Shown here in pieces: positions 17,769 to 26,135 of a stretch of 64,000 bases of DNA; the first letter of the stretch is position 1; the number at the start of each line of letters is the position of its first letter. The position numbers were made by a program, and so were the translations under genes. The notes beneath the pieces were generated by a model. It had not been told where the DNA came from. It searched no databases and was given only the letters and a program-made list of their open reading frames with translations. This stretch comes from Collinsella aerofaciens (GTDB lineage Bacteria > Actinomycetota > Coriobacteriia > Coriobacteriales > Coriobacteriaceae), in assembly GCF_015561195.1 (NCBI RefSeq), contig NZ_JADMSU010000001.1, forward strand, positions 375,879 to 439,878. Direction: 5' to 3'.

Positions 17769-18800
17769 CTACTCAGACTGCCCACTCTTCTTGGCATGTT
17801 TGGACGGAGCGCTCAAGAAACGACCCGTCAGATAGTTCGCGGGACCGGAGACATCGATCCCCAGCAGCACGTGTCCTAGCCATAGGAACGCCACGAGCAC
17901 CAGTAGAGGAATCACACACGAGGTCACGATCATCACGATGACGCCTTCGATGAGGTCGGTCACCTGCTGCACGATCTCGTCGGTCATCTGCTTGGCACCG
18001 CTGGTTACCGACGTAACCAGGCTCGAGGCCCCGTCAGTCAACTGCTCGAGCACGTTCTTGGACTCTGTGGACTCGGCCTTTTTCTTGTTCGATTTTGAGC
18101 TGGTCTCGCCTGACTTCTCCGCGGTATCGGTCTTTTCCGCGGCGTCGGCTGCCTTTTGCTCGGCCTGTTCAATGCTGACGCGATATGTCTCGTCGACCTT
18201 TTGCGATACCCATACGCTCGCGGGCACAAGCGCCATGCCGATCACGGCAACCACCAGCACGCGCGTCGCCACACGGCGCAGGACAGCGCTCGTGCTCCAG
18301 CGCCCATGAACGCCAAGCGACACCGAAAAGAGCACCAACGCAAACGGGATTAAGATGCCCAAGCCAACCGACCACAAAATCGTGAGCAAATATTTCTCGA
18401 GGTAGAGCACGGCAAGCACGATGCCCAAGTTGCCTGAAAGCTGTGCGAGCTGCTCGGCAACCGGCGTTCCCGTATCACCCGGCAGCGCGGTAATACCCGC
18501 AGACAGCGCCACACACGAGGTCGTGAGCGCCAAAACATTGCCCTTCTTTTGATCGATGACCTCGATGGTGGAGTCCCAAGTCTTGGTATCGGCGAAATGC
18601 GGACGAGCTACAAAGCCCGACAGCAGCGCCAGTACCACGAACACAACGATAAAGCCAATCTGCAGCTTTTTGTTTGCGCACACGACATCGGACAGGCTGG
18701 GCTGTAGCTCGGTTACCGTCGTGCGCTCGGTTATCTGGACAGGACGCCCATGAGCCATCTCGTGCGCGCCTCTTTTTTGTATTGACCCGTTATCCGGCAT
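17769..18800 (-). CDS. Multi-spanning membrane protein of unknown function
   Basis: A 343-residue integral membrane protein with helices at about 48-66 (GFIVVFVVLALLSGFVA), 125-160, 180-200 and a C-terminal pair around 285-320. Between about 215 and 260 is a charged Lys/Glu/Ser-rich, probably coiled-coil segment (EQAEQKAADAAEKTDTAEK), followed by repeated TDGASSLVTSV-like amphipathic helix. No catalytic motif is visible. The ATG at 18800 has GAGGAGG seven bases upstream. It is not obviously linked to the sugar genes. Confidence 0.8.
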   Translation of the reverse strand: MPDNGSIQKRGAHEMAHGRPVQITERTTVTELQPSLSDVVCANKKLQIGFIVVFVVLALLSGFVARPHFADTKTWDSTIEVIDQKKGNVLALTTSCVALSAGITALPGDTGTPVAEQLAQLSGNLGIVLAVLYLEKYLLTILWSVGLGILIPFALVLFSVSLGVHGRWSTSAVLRRVATRVLVVAVIGMALVPASVWVSQKVDETYRVSIEQAEQKAADAAEKTDTAEKSGETSSKSNKKKAESTESKNVLEQLTDGASSLVTSVTSGAKQMTDEIVQQVTDLIEGVIVMIVTSCVIPLLVLVAFLWLGHVLLGIDVSGPANYLTGRFLSAPSKHAKKSGQSE

Positions 18801-18906
18801 TTGGATACCTCCTCAGTCCGGCGTTTAATGCGAAAGGAAGTATACCCACCCAGCGAAAAACCGAACGACAGGAGGCGCAACGGGCCGCCGCATGATCTGC
18901 CTGCCA

Positions 18907-19058
18907 CGAAATGGGCCCATCTACTACGTTTAACTGCCCATCCCCGGCCATGCCACATGGAGCAAAAACAAAACCGCAGGTAGAACGCCTGCAGTTTTTC
19001 ATGAAACGCGGGTGTGGTCGGGGGTATCGGGTTAAACGTAGTAGATGGGCCGTTTTCG
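18907..19058. repeat. Palindromic element B (ACCTGCGGTTTT core family)
   Basis: Perfect 21-bp arms begin GGCCCATCTACTACGTTT (18914-18934) and are mirrored at 19031-19051; outer bases CGAAA/TTTCG also pair. The minus strand holds CTACCTGCGGTTTTG (about 18968-18982), the same core as elements A and C. Apart from a lone TTTCACCGCAAC word near 19127 and the lacF terminator, the 18801-19217 gap holds nothing else visible. Confidence 0.75.
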
Positions 19059-19157
19059 TGGCGAGCGTTGCCAACCGCCCCTCGGAAGACGGAGGAAAGC
19101 GGGTCATCTTAGCCTGTCGAGCCCAATTTCACCGCAACCAAGACAGAAGGGATACAG

Positions 19158-19190
19158 AAAAGCCCTGCCGCGGGTAGCGGCAGAGCTTTT
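19158..19190 (-). terminator. lacF terminator
   Basis: AAAAGCCCTGCCGC pairs with GCGGCAGAGCTTTT around GGGTA, directly beyond the lacF stop codon on the minus strand. Confidence 0.8.
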
Positions 19191-19217
19191 GGAAGGGGAC
19201 TTGATTGTGAGAGCTCG

Positions 19218-19556
19218 TTAGGCGAGCTTAGCCTCGAGTGCGGCGATGCGCTTGTAGGCATCGATGGTAAAGCGAGTCTGCTTCTCCAGGATCATGGTGG
19301 TCATGAGAGTATCCTGAGCGTGAGCCATGATGAAGGTCATCTCCATCTCACCGCCGCCGGCCTCCTGCGAAAGCAGCTTGGTCTGCGTGTCGTGGGCGCC
19401 GATAAGTGCATCGCTGGCGTCCTTGTGCAGCTGCTCGGCCTTCTCAAAATCACCCTCGCGAGCAGCATCGAGCGCTGCAAGCAGATCGGTCTGGGCGTCA
19501 CCCGCGTATGCGACGATCTCGAATCCAACCATCGAGATTTCTTCTTTGGTTGCCAT
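19218..19556 (-). CDS. lacF: PTS lactose/cellobiose-family EIIA component
   Basis: A 112-residue cytoplasmic phosphocarrier that passes phosphate from HPr to the EIIB domain of LacE. The fold is all-helical with GDAQTDLLAALDAAREGDF at 19-37 and the phosphorylated His79 in FIMAHAQDTLM, matching LacF. It stands alone, separated by the LacI gene from the frameshifted lacE1, and may serve both LacE copies because no second EIIA of this family is present. GAAAGGAACGC precedes its ATG. Confidence 0.93.
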   Translation of the reverse strand: MATKEEISMVGFEIVAYAGDAQTDLLAALDAAREGDFEKAEQLHKDASDALIGAHDTQTKLLSQEAGGGEMEMTFIMAHAQDTLMTTMILEKQTRFTIDAYKRIAALEAKLA

Positions 19557-19680
19557 ATTGCGTTCCTTTCACATATGAACCAATGGAGAGCATCGCGTCC
19601 GGGCATACGCGCTGCGTTGTGTATGACAGAGACAGTAACATTCAAACAAAAAAGAACAGCGCAAAACGCAATTTCAAGCT

Positions 19681-19710
19681 ATGAACGGTCGATTTTCGCC
19701 CGTGAACGGT
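19681..19710 (-). promoter_or_regulatory. ACCGTTYAC direct repeat, 21-bp spacing (lacF region)
   Basis: On the minus strand ACCGTTCAC (19710-19702) and ACCGTTCAT (19689-19681) are 21 bp apart, with the spacer holding GCGAAAATCG. It lies 125 bp upstream of lacF. The neighbouring bases 19720-19735 hold ACGAACAATATCGA, a word also adjoining the lacE2 copy. Confidence 0.55.
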
Positions 19711-19770
19711 TTATAAACCAATACGAACAATATCGAACACAGTTAGCGGCAACCCAAACAGGACCGCACC

Positions 19771-20775
19771 CTAGCGTACATCGCGCACCGTATCGCCCTC
19801 GACGAGCACGCCCGGAAACAGCATGTGTTCCACACCGGGTGCAACGCCCTCGCCGCCGGCGATCTTGTCGACCGCCCACATGCCGACGCGTTTATTGTCA
19901 AAGCGCACGGTAGTTAGGCGACAATCGGGCACGATATCGCCCAGGCTGTCATCAACACCCACCACGCTCACGTCCTCGGGCACGCGCTTTCCGCGCGACT
20001 CTAGCCCGCGAATGCAGCCGTAGGCCATGGCGTCGTTGGAAGCATAAATGGCCGTACAGGTCGGATCGTCCGCCAGAGCCTGACCGGCAGCATACCCGCT
20101 CTGTGCCGTCCAATCGCCACGGACGAGTCGCGGCGGCTCAATACCATGCGCACGCAATGTCTCGCGCCAGCCTTCCTCGCGTTGCATGCCCGAAAGCGAG
20201 CGCTCGGGGCACGAGATAAAGTGCACGGTCTTGTGCCCCTGCCCCAGCAAGTACTCGACCACCTGGCGCGAGCAATCGAACTGGTCGTTATCGACCGTTG
20301 AACAGAGCGGGTGCTCCAGCATGGTAACGAGCACCGTCTGCATACCGGGTAGCGGCTCGAAGGTGCCAAAGTCCGCCGGCATGCGATTCATGATCACAAC
20401 CATGCCGTCCACCGGCAGCGCGCTCATGCGTGACGATGCACTCTCGAGGGTATAGGGGTGTCCATCTACTTTAGTAAGGGTGATGGCATAGCCGTGTTTG
20501 TCGGCCGCGGCGGCAAAGCCCTCCATACGGTCGAGGTTGCCGGTGCCGGTAATGTTGAACATGGCGACGCCGACGGTCTTAAACTTGCCGCGGCGCAGCG
20601 AACGGCCGGCAAAATTGGGGCGATACCCCAGCTCGCGCATGGCGGCACGCACGCGCTCCTTGGTCTCGGGGCGCACGCTGGGCGAATCGTGCACGGTGCG
20701 CGAGACCGTCTGCTCCGAGACGCCCGCGAGACGCGCCACGTCCTTAACGGAAACCGATTTTTTAACAGCGGCCAT
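19771..20775 (-). CDS. LacI-family regulator, lacE1-lacG1 module
   Basis: A 334-residue LacI repressor: helix-turn-helix SVKDVARLAGVSEQTVSRTV (residues 9-28), hinge LGYRPNFAGRSLRRGK, then a sugar-binding sensor (VDGMVVIMNR, YASNDAMAYGCIRGLES, VGVDDSLGDIVPD). It is divergent from lacE1, and two inverted AATGTTRACGTTGCCATT sites lie between them. The gene is close in sequence to the LacI genes at 10145 and 24851, so the three are probably paralogues with different operators. Confidence 0.93.
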   Translation of the reverse strand: MAAVKKSVSVKDVARLAGVSEQTVSRTVHDSPSVRPETKERVRAAMRELGYRPNFAGRSLRRGKFKTVGVAMFNITGTGNLDRMEGFAAAADKHGYAITLTKVDGHPYTLESASSRMSALPVDGMVVIMNRMPADFGTFEPLPGMQTVLVTMLEHPLCSTVDNDQFDCSRQVVEYLLGQGHKTVHFISCPERSLSGMQREEGWRETLRAHGIEPPRLVRGDWTAQSGYAAGQALADDPTCTAIYASNDAMAYGCIRGLESRGKRVPEDVSVVGVDDSLGDIVPDCRLTTVRFDNKRVGMWAVDKIAGGEGVAPGVEHMLFPGVLVEGDTVRDVR

Positions 20776-20886
20776 AGGTCGATCTTTCTATGTCAACGAT
20801 GCCATCGCGGGCATCCCAACAGACAAAATGAACGTCTCCAAGTATATCCAACGCCTCCTCCACGATACGCTTACCACCCAAAACCT

Positions 20887-20895
20887 ACCGTTCAC
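20887..20895 (+). promoter_or_regulatory. Single ACCGTTCAC word upstream of lacE1
   Basis: This is one copy of the 9-mer seen as 21-bp direct repeats at other sugar operons; no partner at 21 bp on either side. The 20776-21131 interval has no gene, only this word and two LacI-type sites. Confidence 0.3.
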
Positions 20896-20931
20896 CGACA
20901 TTTTTGCTTCCCCGGACGGCTTTTGTCGTCC

Positions 20932-20950
20932 AAATGTTAACGTTGCCATT
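20932..20950 (+). promoter_or_regulatory. LacI operator candidate 1 for lacE1
   Basis: AAATGTTAACGTTGCCATT has an AACGTT centre and AATG...CATT ends, a near-palindrome of the LacI type. It matches the reverse complement of 21053-21071 at 18 of 19 bases. Confidence 0.65.
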
Positions 20951-21052
20951 GTGCAAACACAGAGCCACCGGGCGGCTCAAACGTTTACGCGCAAGGAATC
21001 GATGGTCCACAGGCACAGGAACCACCGGTTCGCGTCTTTTGTTGTGTCACAA

Positions 21053-21071
21053 AATGGCAACGTCAACATTT
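21053..21071 (-). promoter_or_regulatory. LacI operator candidate 2 for lacE1
   Basis: The minus strand reads AAATGTTGACGTTGCCATT. It lies 61 bp before the lacE1 start and probably overlaps the promoter. Confidence 0.65.
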
Positions 21072-21131
21072 TGGCAACCGAACGCCAACAGCTACCATCG
21101 TTGCCAACCCACCGACTCTTAGGAGCATTGC

Positions 21132-22905
21132 ATGGAGCAACTCATCGCCACCATCGAAAAGGGCCAACCCTTTTTCAACGCGATCGCCCGCAACAAGTAC
21201 CTCAAGGCGATCCGCGACGGCTTTATCTCCGTCATCCCCATCATCATCTTCTCGTCCATCTTCTGCCTCGTAGCCTCGGTCCCCAACATCTGGGGTTTCT
21301 ACTGGCCCGATGACATCAACAACGCCCTGTGGAAGTGCTACAACTACTCCATGGGCATCCTGGCCATCGCCTGCGCCGCCACTACGGCCAAGCACTTCGC
21401 CGACGCCCAGAACCGCGATCTGCCCAAGAACAACCAGATCAACTTCATCTCGTGCATGTGCGCAGCCATCATCGGCTTCTTGCTCCTTTCGAGCGACACG
21501 ATCGCCACGGACGCTGCCAGCGGCTTCAACACCACCTACCTTGGTTCCAAAGGCCTGTTGACCGCCTTTATCGCTGCGTTTGTGACCGGCATCATCTACA
21601 AGTTCTTCATTAAGCGCAACATCACCGTCAAGATGCCCGAGCAGGTTCCGCCCAACATCTCGCAGACCTTTAAGGACATCATCCCCTTCTCCGTCTGCAT
21701 CACCGTCTTTTGGGTCTTTGACATCGTCTTCCGCGCTGCCTTTGGCTTCTGCTTTGCCCAGGGCGTCATCCAGGTGTTCCAGCCCCTGTTCACCGCCGCC
21801 GACGGCTACATCGGCCTCGCTGTGATCTACGGCGCCATGAGCCTCTTCTGGTTCGTGGGCGTCCACGGCCCCTCGATCGTCGAGCCCGCCATCGCCGCCG
21901 CTCTCGTTGCCAACATGACAGACAACTTGGCTGCGTTCCAGGCCGGCCAGCACGCTTCCGCTGTCCTGACCCAGGGTGCCCAGTACTTCGTCGTCTGCAT
22001 GGGCGGCACCGGCGCCACGCTCGTCCTGGTCTTTATGTTCTGCTTCCTGGCCAAGTCTCAGGAGATGCGCGCCGTCGGTAAGGCCGCCATCGTCCCGGTC
22101 TGCTTTGCTGTCAACGAGCCGCTGCTGTTCGCCGCACCCATCGTGCTCAACCCCGTCTTCTTTGTCCCGTTTGTTTTTGCCCCGATCGCCAACATCTGGA
22201 TCCTCAAGATCTTTATCGACTTCTTGGGCATGAACGGCTTTATGTACACCCTGCCCTGGACCGTCCCCGGCCCCATCGGCACCATCATGGGCCTGGGCTT
22301 CCAGCCGCTCGCCTTTGTGATGCTCGCCCTCATCCTGGTCGTCGACTTTGTCCTGTACTATCCGTTCTTCCGTGCCTATGACGCCCAGAAGTGCGCCGAG
22401 GAGGCCGAGATTTCCGAGGAGGAGCTCGCCGCCAAGAACGCCGAAAAGGCCGCCAAGCTCAACGACGCCTTCCAGGGCAAGGCCGATGCCAAGAGCGTTG
22501 CCGCCGGCGCTGCTGCCGAGGCCGTGAGGGCTGACGCCTCCGCCGCTTCCGCAGCACCCGCTGCCGAGGCTACGACCGCCAGCGACCTCAACGGCAAGCG
22601 CGTGCTCGTGCTCTGCCAGGGTGGCGGCACCTCGGGCCGGCTCCGGCGCGCTGGCCAAGGCCGCCAAGGAGCGCGGCATCGATCTTGAGACCGCTGCCGA
22701 TGCCTATGGCAACCACGTCGACATGCTCCCCGACTTTGACCTGGTCGTCCTGGCCCCGCAGGCCGCCAGCTACCTGGCCGACCTGCAGAAGGACTGCGAG
22801 CGCGTGGGCAACAAGTGCGTCGCCTGCCGCGGTAAGCAGTACATCGAGCTCTCCCAGAACGGCGACAAGTCTCTCGCCTTCGTAGCCGAGCAACTGTCGA
22901 AGTAA
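21132..22905 (+). CDS. lacE: PTS lactose-family EIICB, frameshifted in the EIIB domain
   Basis: The coding region of a lactose-type EIICB permease, broken by a frameshift. The first frame (21132-22688) gives the EIIC domain (about residues 1-430; GVHGPSIVEP, PVCFAVNEPLLFAAPIVLNP) and an Ala-rich linker, and reaches the EIIB strand with phosphorylatable Cys495 (VLVLCQGGGTS), then turns to an Arg-rich nonsense tail. The +1 frame continues the EIIB domain (GALAKAAKERGI to VAEQLSK) to 22905. About 10 extra bases, TCGGGCCGGC near 22631-22640, account for the shift: without them ACC-TCC-GGC reads through. Either a real disruption, phase variation or a sequence error. The intact paralogue is at 26136-27914. 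Confidence 0.85.
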
Positions 22906-22915
22906 GTAACGCCCA

Positions 22916-22948
22916 GGGCCAGTCGACCATCAACAGCCGGCTGGCCCT
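22916..22948 (+). terminator. Intercistronic hairpin between lacE1 and lacG1
   Basis: AGGGCCAGTCG... pairs with ...CCGGCTGGCCCT, followed by TTCGATTTAG. It could lower lacG transcription relative to lacE or protect the 3' end. A similar hairpin lies between lacE2 and lacG2. Confidence 0.55.
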
Positions 22949-22971
22949 TCGATTTAGACGATTGGATCATC

Positions 22972-24411
22972 ATGTCCGTTAACCCTGCTAGCGTCACCAA
23001 CCCGCCTGCGCAGTTTCCCAAGGACTTTGTCTTTGGCGGCGCCACTGCTGCCTACCAGGTAGAGGGCGAGACCCGCACTCACGGTAAGGGCAAGGTTGCC
23101 TGGGACGACTTCCTGGAGGCCCAGGGCCGTTTCTCTCCCGATCCCGCTTCCGACTTCTACAACCAGTACCCCGTCGACCTGGAGCTGTGCGAGGAGTTCG
23201 GTATCAACGGCATCCGCCTCTCCATCGCCTGGAGCCGCATCTTCCCCAACGGCACCGGCGAGATCAACCCCGAGGGTGTCCAGTTCTACCACGATCTCTT
23301 CGCCGAGTGCCACAAGCACCACGTTGAGCCGTTTGTCACGCTGCATCACTTCGATACGCCGCTGCCCCTCTTTGAGAAGGGCGACTTCCTCAACCGCGAG
23401 ACCATCGACGCCTTTGTGAACTTTGCCACCTTCTGCTTTAAGGAGTACGCCGACCAGGTAACCTACTGGTTCACCTTTAACGAGATCTGGGCCGACGCCT
23501 CCAACACCTACATCGAGGGCACCTTCCCCGGTGGCGTCAAGGCGCATCTGGCCGAGGCCTTCCAGTGCGAGCACAACATGATGCTCGCCCACGCCAAGGC
23601 TGTGCTGGCCTTCCACAACGGCGGCTTCAAGGGCAAGATCGGCGTCATCCAGTCGCTCGAGTTCAAGTACCCGCTCAACGAGAATGACCCCGCCGACATC
23701 AAGGCCGCCAACAACGAGCACGTGCTGCAGAACCAGTTCTTGCTCGACGCCACCTTCCGCGGCGACTATGCCCCCGACACCCTCGAGTGCGCCAACCGCC
23801 TGGCAGCCATCTCGGGCGGCACCATCGAGATCCTGGACGAGGACCTCAAGATTATGCGCGAAGCAGCGCTCTACAACGACTACCTGGGTGTCAACAATTA
23901 CCAGTGCCGCTTCCTCAAGGCTTACGATGGCGAGAACGACCTGCACCACAACGGTACGGGCGAGAAGGGCACCGGCCGCTGGCGCGTCAAGGGCATTGGC
24001 GAGCACGTGAACAAGCCCGGCATTCCCACCACCGACTGGGACTGGATCATCTATCCCGAGGGCCTGTTCGACCTGCTCGTCTACATTAAGCAGCGCTACC
24101 CCAACTACAAGCAGATCTTCATCACCGAGAACGGCATGGGCTACAAGGACCCCTACAAGGACGGCTTTGTGGACGACCAACCGCGCATCGACTACATCGA
24201 GCAGCACCTGCGCTGGCTGCTCAAGGCCATGGAGGTGGGCGTCAACGTGGGCGGCTACTTCCTGTGGAGCCTGCAGGACCAGTTCTCCTGGACCAACGGC
24301 TACAACAAGCGTTACGGCTTTTTCTACGTTGACTTTGAAACCCAGAAGCGCACGCCCAAGGCAAGCGCCTACTGGTACAAGCACGTGGCGCAGACCCGTC
24401 GTCTGGACTAG
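22972..24411 (+). CDS. lacG: 6-phospho-beta-galactosidase (GH1), copy 1
   Basis: A 479-residue GH1 enzyme that cleaves lactose-6-phosphate to glucose and galactose-6-phosphate. Acid/base Glu171 is in YWFTFNEI and nucleophile Glu386 in FITENGMGYKD. Ser439, Lys446 and Tyr448 (FSWTNGYNKRYGFF) align with the phosphate-binding Ser428/Lys435/Tyr437 of Lactococcus LacG, which sets phospho-galactosidases apart from plain beta-glucosidases. Overall wording (VEPFVTLHHFDTP, TDWDWIIYPEGL) is LacG-like. It forms an operon with lacE1; it may be expressed even if lacE1 is broken, in which case LacE2 would feed it. Confidence 0.93.
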   Translation: MSVNPASVTNPPAQFPKDFVFGGATAAYQVEGETRTHGKGKVAWDDFLEAQGRFSPDPASDFYNQYPVDLELCEEFGINGIRLSIAWSRIFPNGTGEINPEGVQFYHDLFAECHKHHVEPFVTLHHFDTPLPLFEKGDFLNRETIDAFVNFATFCFKEYADQVTYWFTFNEIWADASNTYIEGTFPGGVKAHLAEAFQCEHNMMLAHAKAVLAFHNGGFKGKIGVIQSLEFKYPLNENDPADIKAANNEHVLQNQFLLDATFRGDYAPDTLECANRLAAISGGTIEILDEDLKIMREAALYNDYLGVNNYQCRFLKAYDGENDLHHNGTGEKGTGRWRVKGIGEHVNKPGIPTTDWDWIIYPEGLFDLLVYIKQRYPNYKQIFITENGMGYKDPYKDGFVDDQPRIDYIEQHLRWLLKAMEVGVNVGGYFLWSLQDQFSWTNGYNKRYGFFYVDFETQKRTPKASAYWYKHVAQTRRLD

Positions 24412-24465
24412 CGACTTGCGACTAGCGGAATTGCCCCGCTCACACAACCTGTCCCCATTTCTCAG

Positions 24466-24507
24466 CCGGGGGCGGCACGTCACAGGACGCGCCGCCCCCG
24501 GTCTTTT
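24466..24507 (+). terminator. lacG1 terminator
   Basis: CCGGGGGCGGC pairs with GCCGCCCCCGG, followed by TCTTTTTGTTTTTT. Confidence 0.85.
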
Positions 24508-24531
24508 TGTTTTTTGGACGGTTCGGGGGCC

Positions 24532-24837
24532 GTTTGTCTCGATCTGTAACATCTAGCCGAGTCTTTAAATCCTAACTGTTACAGATCGAGATAAACAGGG
24601 TGGGCCGGACCGAATTGTCTAAATCTGTAACACTAAAACCGGTTTTGGGCGTCTAGTTGTTACAGATCGAGATGAACGCACAGGCCAAGCCGAAAATCTA
24701 AATCTGTAACAACTAGCGGGTTATTTCGCTCCCACCTGTTACAGATCAAGACAAAGATGATGGCTGGGTAGACAAAATCTCGATCTGTAACACCTAGTCG
24801 AGTTTTTGGGTCCTAACTGTTACAGATTAAGATGAAC
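24532..24837. repeat. Hairpin array 1: four 65-bp units
   Basis: Units at 24532-24596, 24613-24677, 24692-24756 and 24773-24837 recur every 79-81 bp. Each has a 19-nt left arm ending ATCTGTAAC, a loop of exactly 27 nt and a right arm starting GTTACAGAT. In unit 1 the arms GTTTGTCTCGATCTGTAAC and GTTACAGATCGAGATAAAC match at 18 of 19 positions. Loops differ in sequence but tend to begin ANCTAG and end CTAACT or CCACCT. Three more units lie at 31302-31526. The 24412-24850 gap holds only this array and the lacG1 terminator. Confidence 0.9.
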
Positions 24838-24850
24838 GAGCCGAGCACGT

Positions 24851-25861
24851 CTACGCCCGCAGGTCCTTTACGCTGGAACGCTCGACCAACACACCCGAGA
24901 CGAGCGTGCGACTTCTGGAACTCGGGGCTTCCAGACCTGCGACGACCTCGTTAAGCGCACGGATGCCCAGCTCGCGGTGGCGAAACTTCACCGACGTCAG
25001 AATCGAGTTGGGAATCGTCTTGTAGAGCTCATCATCGAAGCCGATCACGGACACGTCGTCGGGCACACTGAGCCCTTTGTCACGTAGAGCAATCATCACG
25101 CCGTTTGCCATGCAGTCGTTAGCAGCGAGGACCGCCGTGCAATCGGGTTTATCGGCAAGCACAAGGCCCGCGGCATAGCCACTATCCGCATTCCAATCGC
25201 CTTGCAGAGGCTCGGGCGGCTCAATGCCACGTGCCTCGAGTGCCGCACGCCAACCTTTCATACGGCACTGACTCGACAGCGACTCTTTCTTACCAGAGAC
25301 GAAGTACACGTTCTTGTGCCCGTGATTCAAGAAGTACTCGCACGCCATGCGCGCGCCGCCCTCTTGATCGTCACTGACGGTGGAGCAGGTAGGATGCTCC
25401 ATCGGCGTAATAATCACCGTCTTGAGGTCTTTCGGCGCCTCAAAGGCATCAAAGTCGTCGACCATCTGACGCAGGTTGAAGATCATGCCATCAACAGGCA
25501 GCTGCGACATCCTGCGCGCCGCATCGGCAAGGGTCATCTTCTCCCCCGCCCGCTTTTTGATCATCGTGAGCGCAAAGCCGCGTTCTTCGGCGGCATCGGC
25601 GATACCGTCGATCATGTCCACGGCGCCGCCCGACAAGTGGAACAGCACCACGCCGATGCACCCGTAACGGCCCAACTTGAGCGAACGCGCGGCGAAGTTG
25701 GTTCGAAACCCGAGCGCCTCCATTGCCGAATGGACCTTATCGCGTGTCGACTCGCGCACGCTATCGGGTTCGTTGATCACGCGCGACACCGTCTTGAGAG
25801 AAACGCCTGCGGCAACTGCTACATCGTTCATTGAGACATTTTTCTTGTCCATCGTTGCCAC
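24851..25861 (-). CDS. LacI-family regulator, lacE2-lacG2 module
   Basis: A 336-residue LacI repressor: helix-turn-helix SMNDVAVAAGVSLKTVSRVI (residues 10-29), hinge LGFRTNFAARSLKLGR, and a sensor domain (VDGMIFNLRQ, YAAGLVLADKPDC, VIGFDDELYKTIPNS). GTG start at 25861, placed because GGAGAAGTA lies just upstream. It is divergent from lacE2, with a 24-bp perfect palindrome between them. Its 3' end abuts hairpin array 1. Confidence 0.93.
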   Translation of the reverse strand: MATMDKKNVSMNDVAVAAGVSLKTVSRVINEPDSVRESTRDKVHSAMEALGFRTNFAARSLKLGRYGCIGVVLFHLSGGAVDMIDGIADAAEERGFALTMIKKRAGEKMTLADAARRMSQLPVDGMIFNLRQMVDDFDAFEAPKDLKTVIITPMEHPTCSTVSDDQEGGARMACEYFLNHGHKNVYFVSGKKESLSSQCRMKGWRAALEARGIEPPEPLQGDWNADSGYAAGLVLADKPDCTAVLAANDCMANGVMIALRDKGLSVPDDVSVIGFDDELYKTIPNSILTSVKFRHRELGIRALNEVVAGLEAPSSRSRTLVSGVLVERSSVKDLRA

Positions 25862-25933
25862 TACTTCTCCAGTCGGTTTTGCATCGCTTGTTTTTGTGTT
25901 CTAGCATACACTACCTGCCCGACTGACAAATCA

Positions 25934-25963
25934 GCCGTTTATCGAACAATATCGACCGTTCAC
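25934..25963 (+). promoter_or_regulatory. ACCGTTYAC direct repeat, 21-bp spacing (lacE2 region)
   Basis: GCCGTTTAT at 25934 and ACCGTTCAC at 25955 are 21 bp apart, with CGAACAATATCG between them. It lies between the LacI gene and the LacI operators. Confidence 0.5.
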
Positions 25964-25989
25964 CCGTAAATGCTTGTTGCTCTTCCAAA

Positions 25990-26034
25990 AATGTCTTACG
26001 TTGTCATTAACGAAATGACAACGTTGTCATTTCG
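25990..26034. promoter_or_regulatory. LacI operators for lacE2, including a 24-bp perfect palindrome
   Basis: The 24-bp palindrome at 26011-26034 has the core AATGACAACGTTGTCATT. A second, imperfect site AATGTCTTACGTTGTCATT lies at 25990-26008. Both share AATG...ACGTT...CATT with the lacE1 operators, so the two LacI proteins may recognise overlapping sequences. Confidence 0.75.
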
Positions 26035-26135
26035 CAATGCCTTCCTTAAGCAGGAAGGTTTCCGGGCAGTCCTAACCATCCATCGACGACCAGTTCCATC
26101 CACATGCATCGCGCATCGAGCAGCAAAGGAGCTCT

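Noticed and set aside
22972-24411. Plain beta-glucosidase or 6-phospho-beta-glucosidase
   Set aside because: Ser439/Lys446/Tyr448 and overall wording match LacG, and the locus is a lactose PTS.
24532-24837. CRISPR array
   Set aside because: Repeats are long inverted pairs, spacing is 80 bp, only four units, and no cas gene is in the window.
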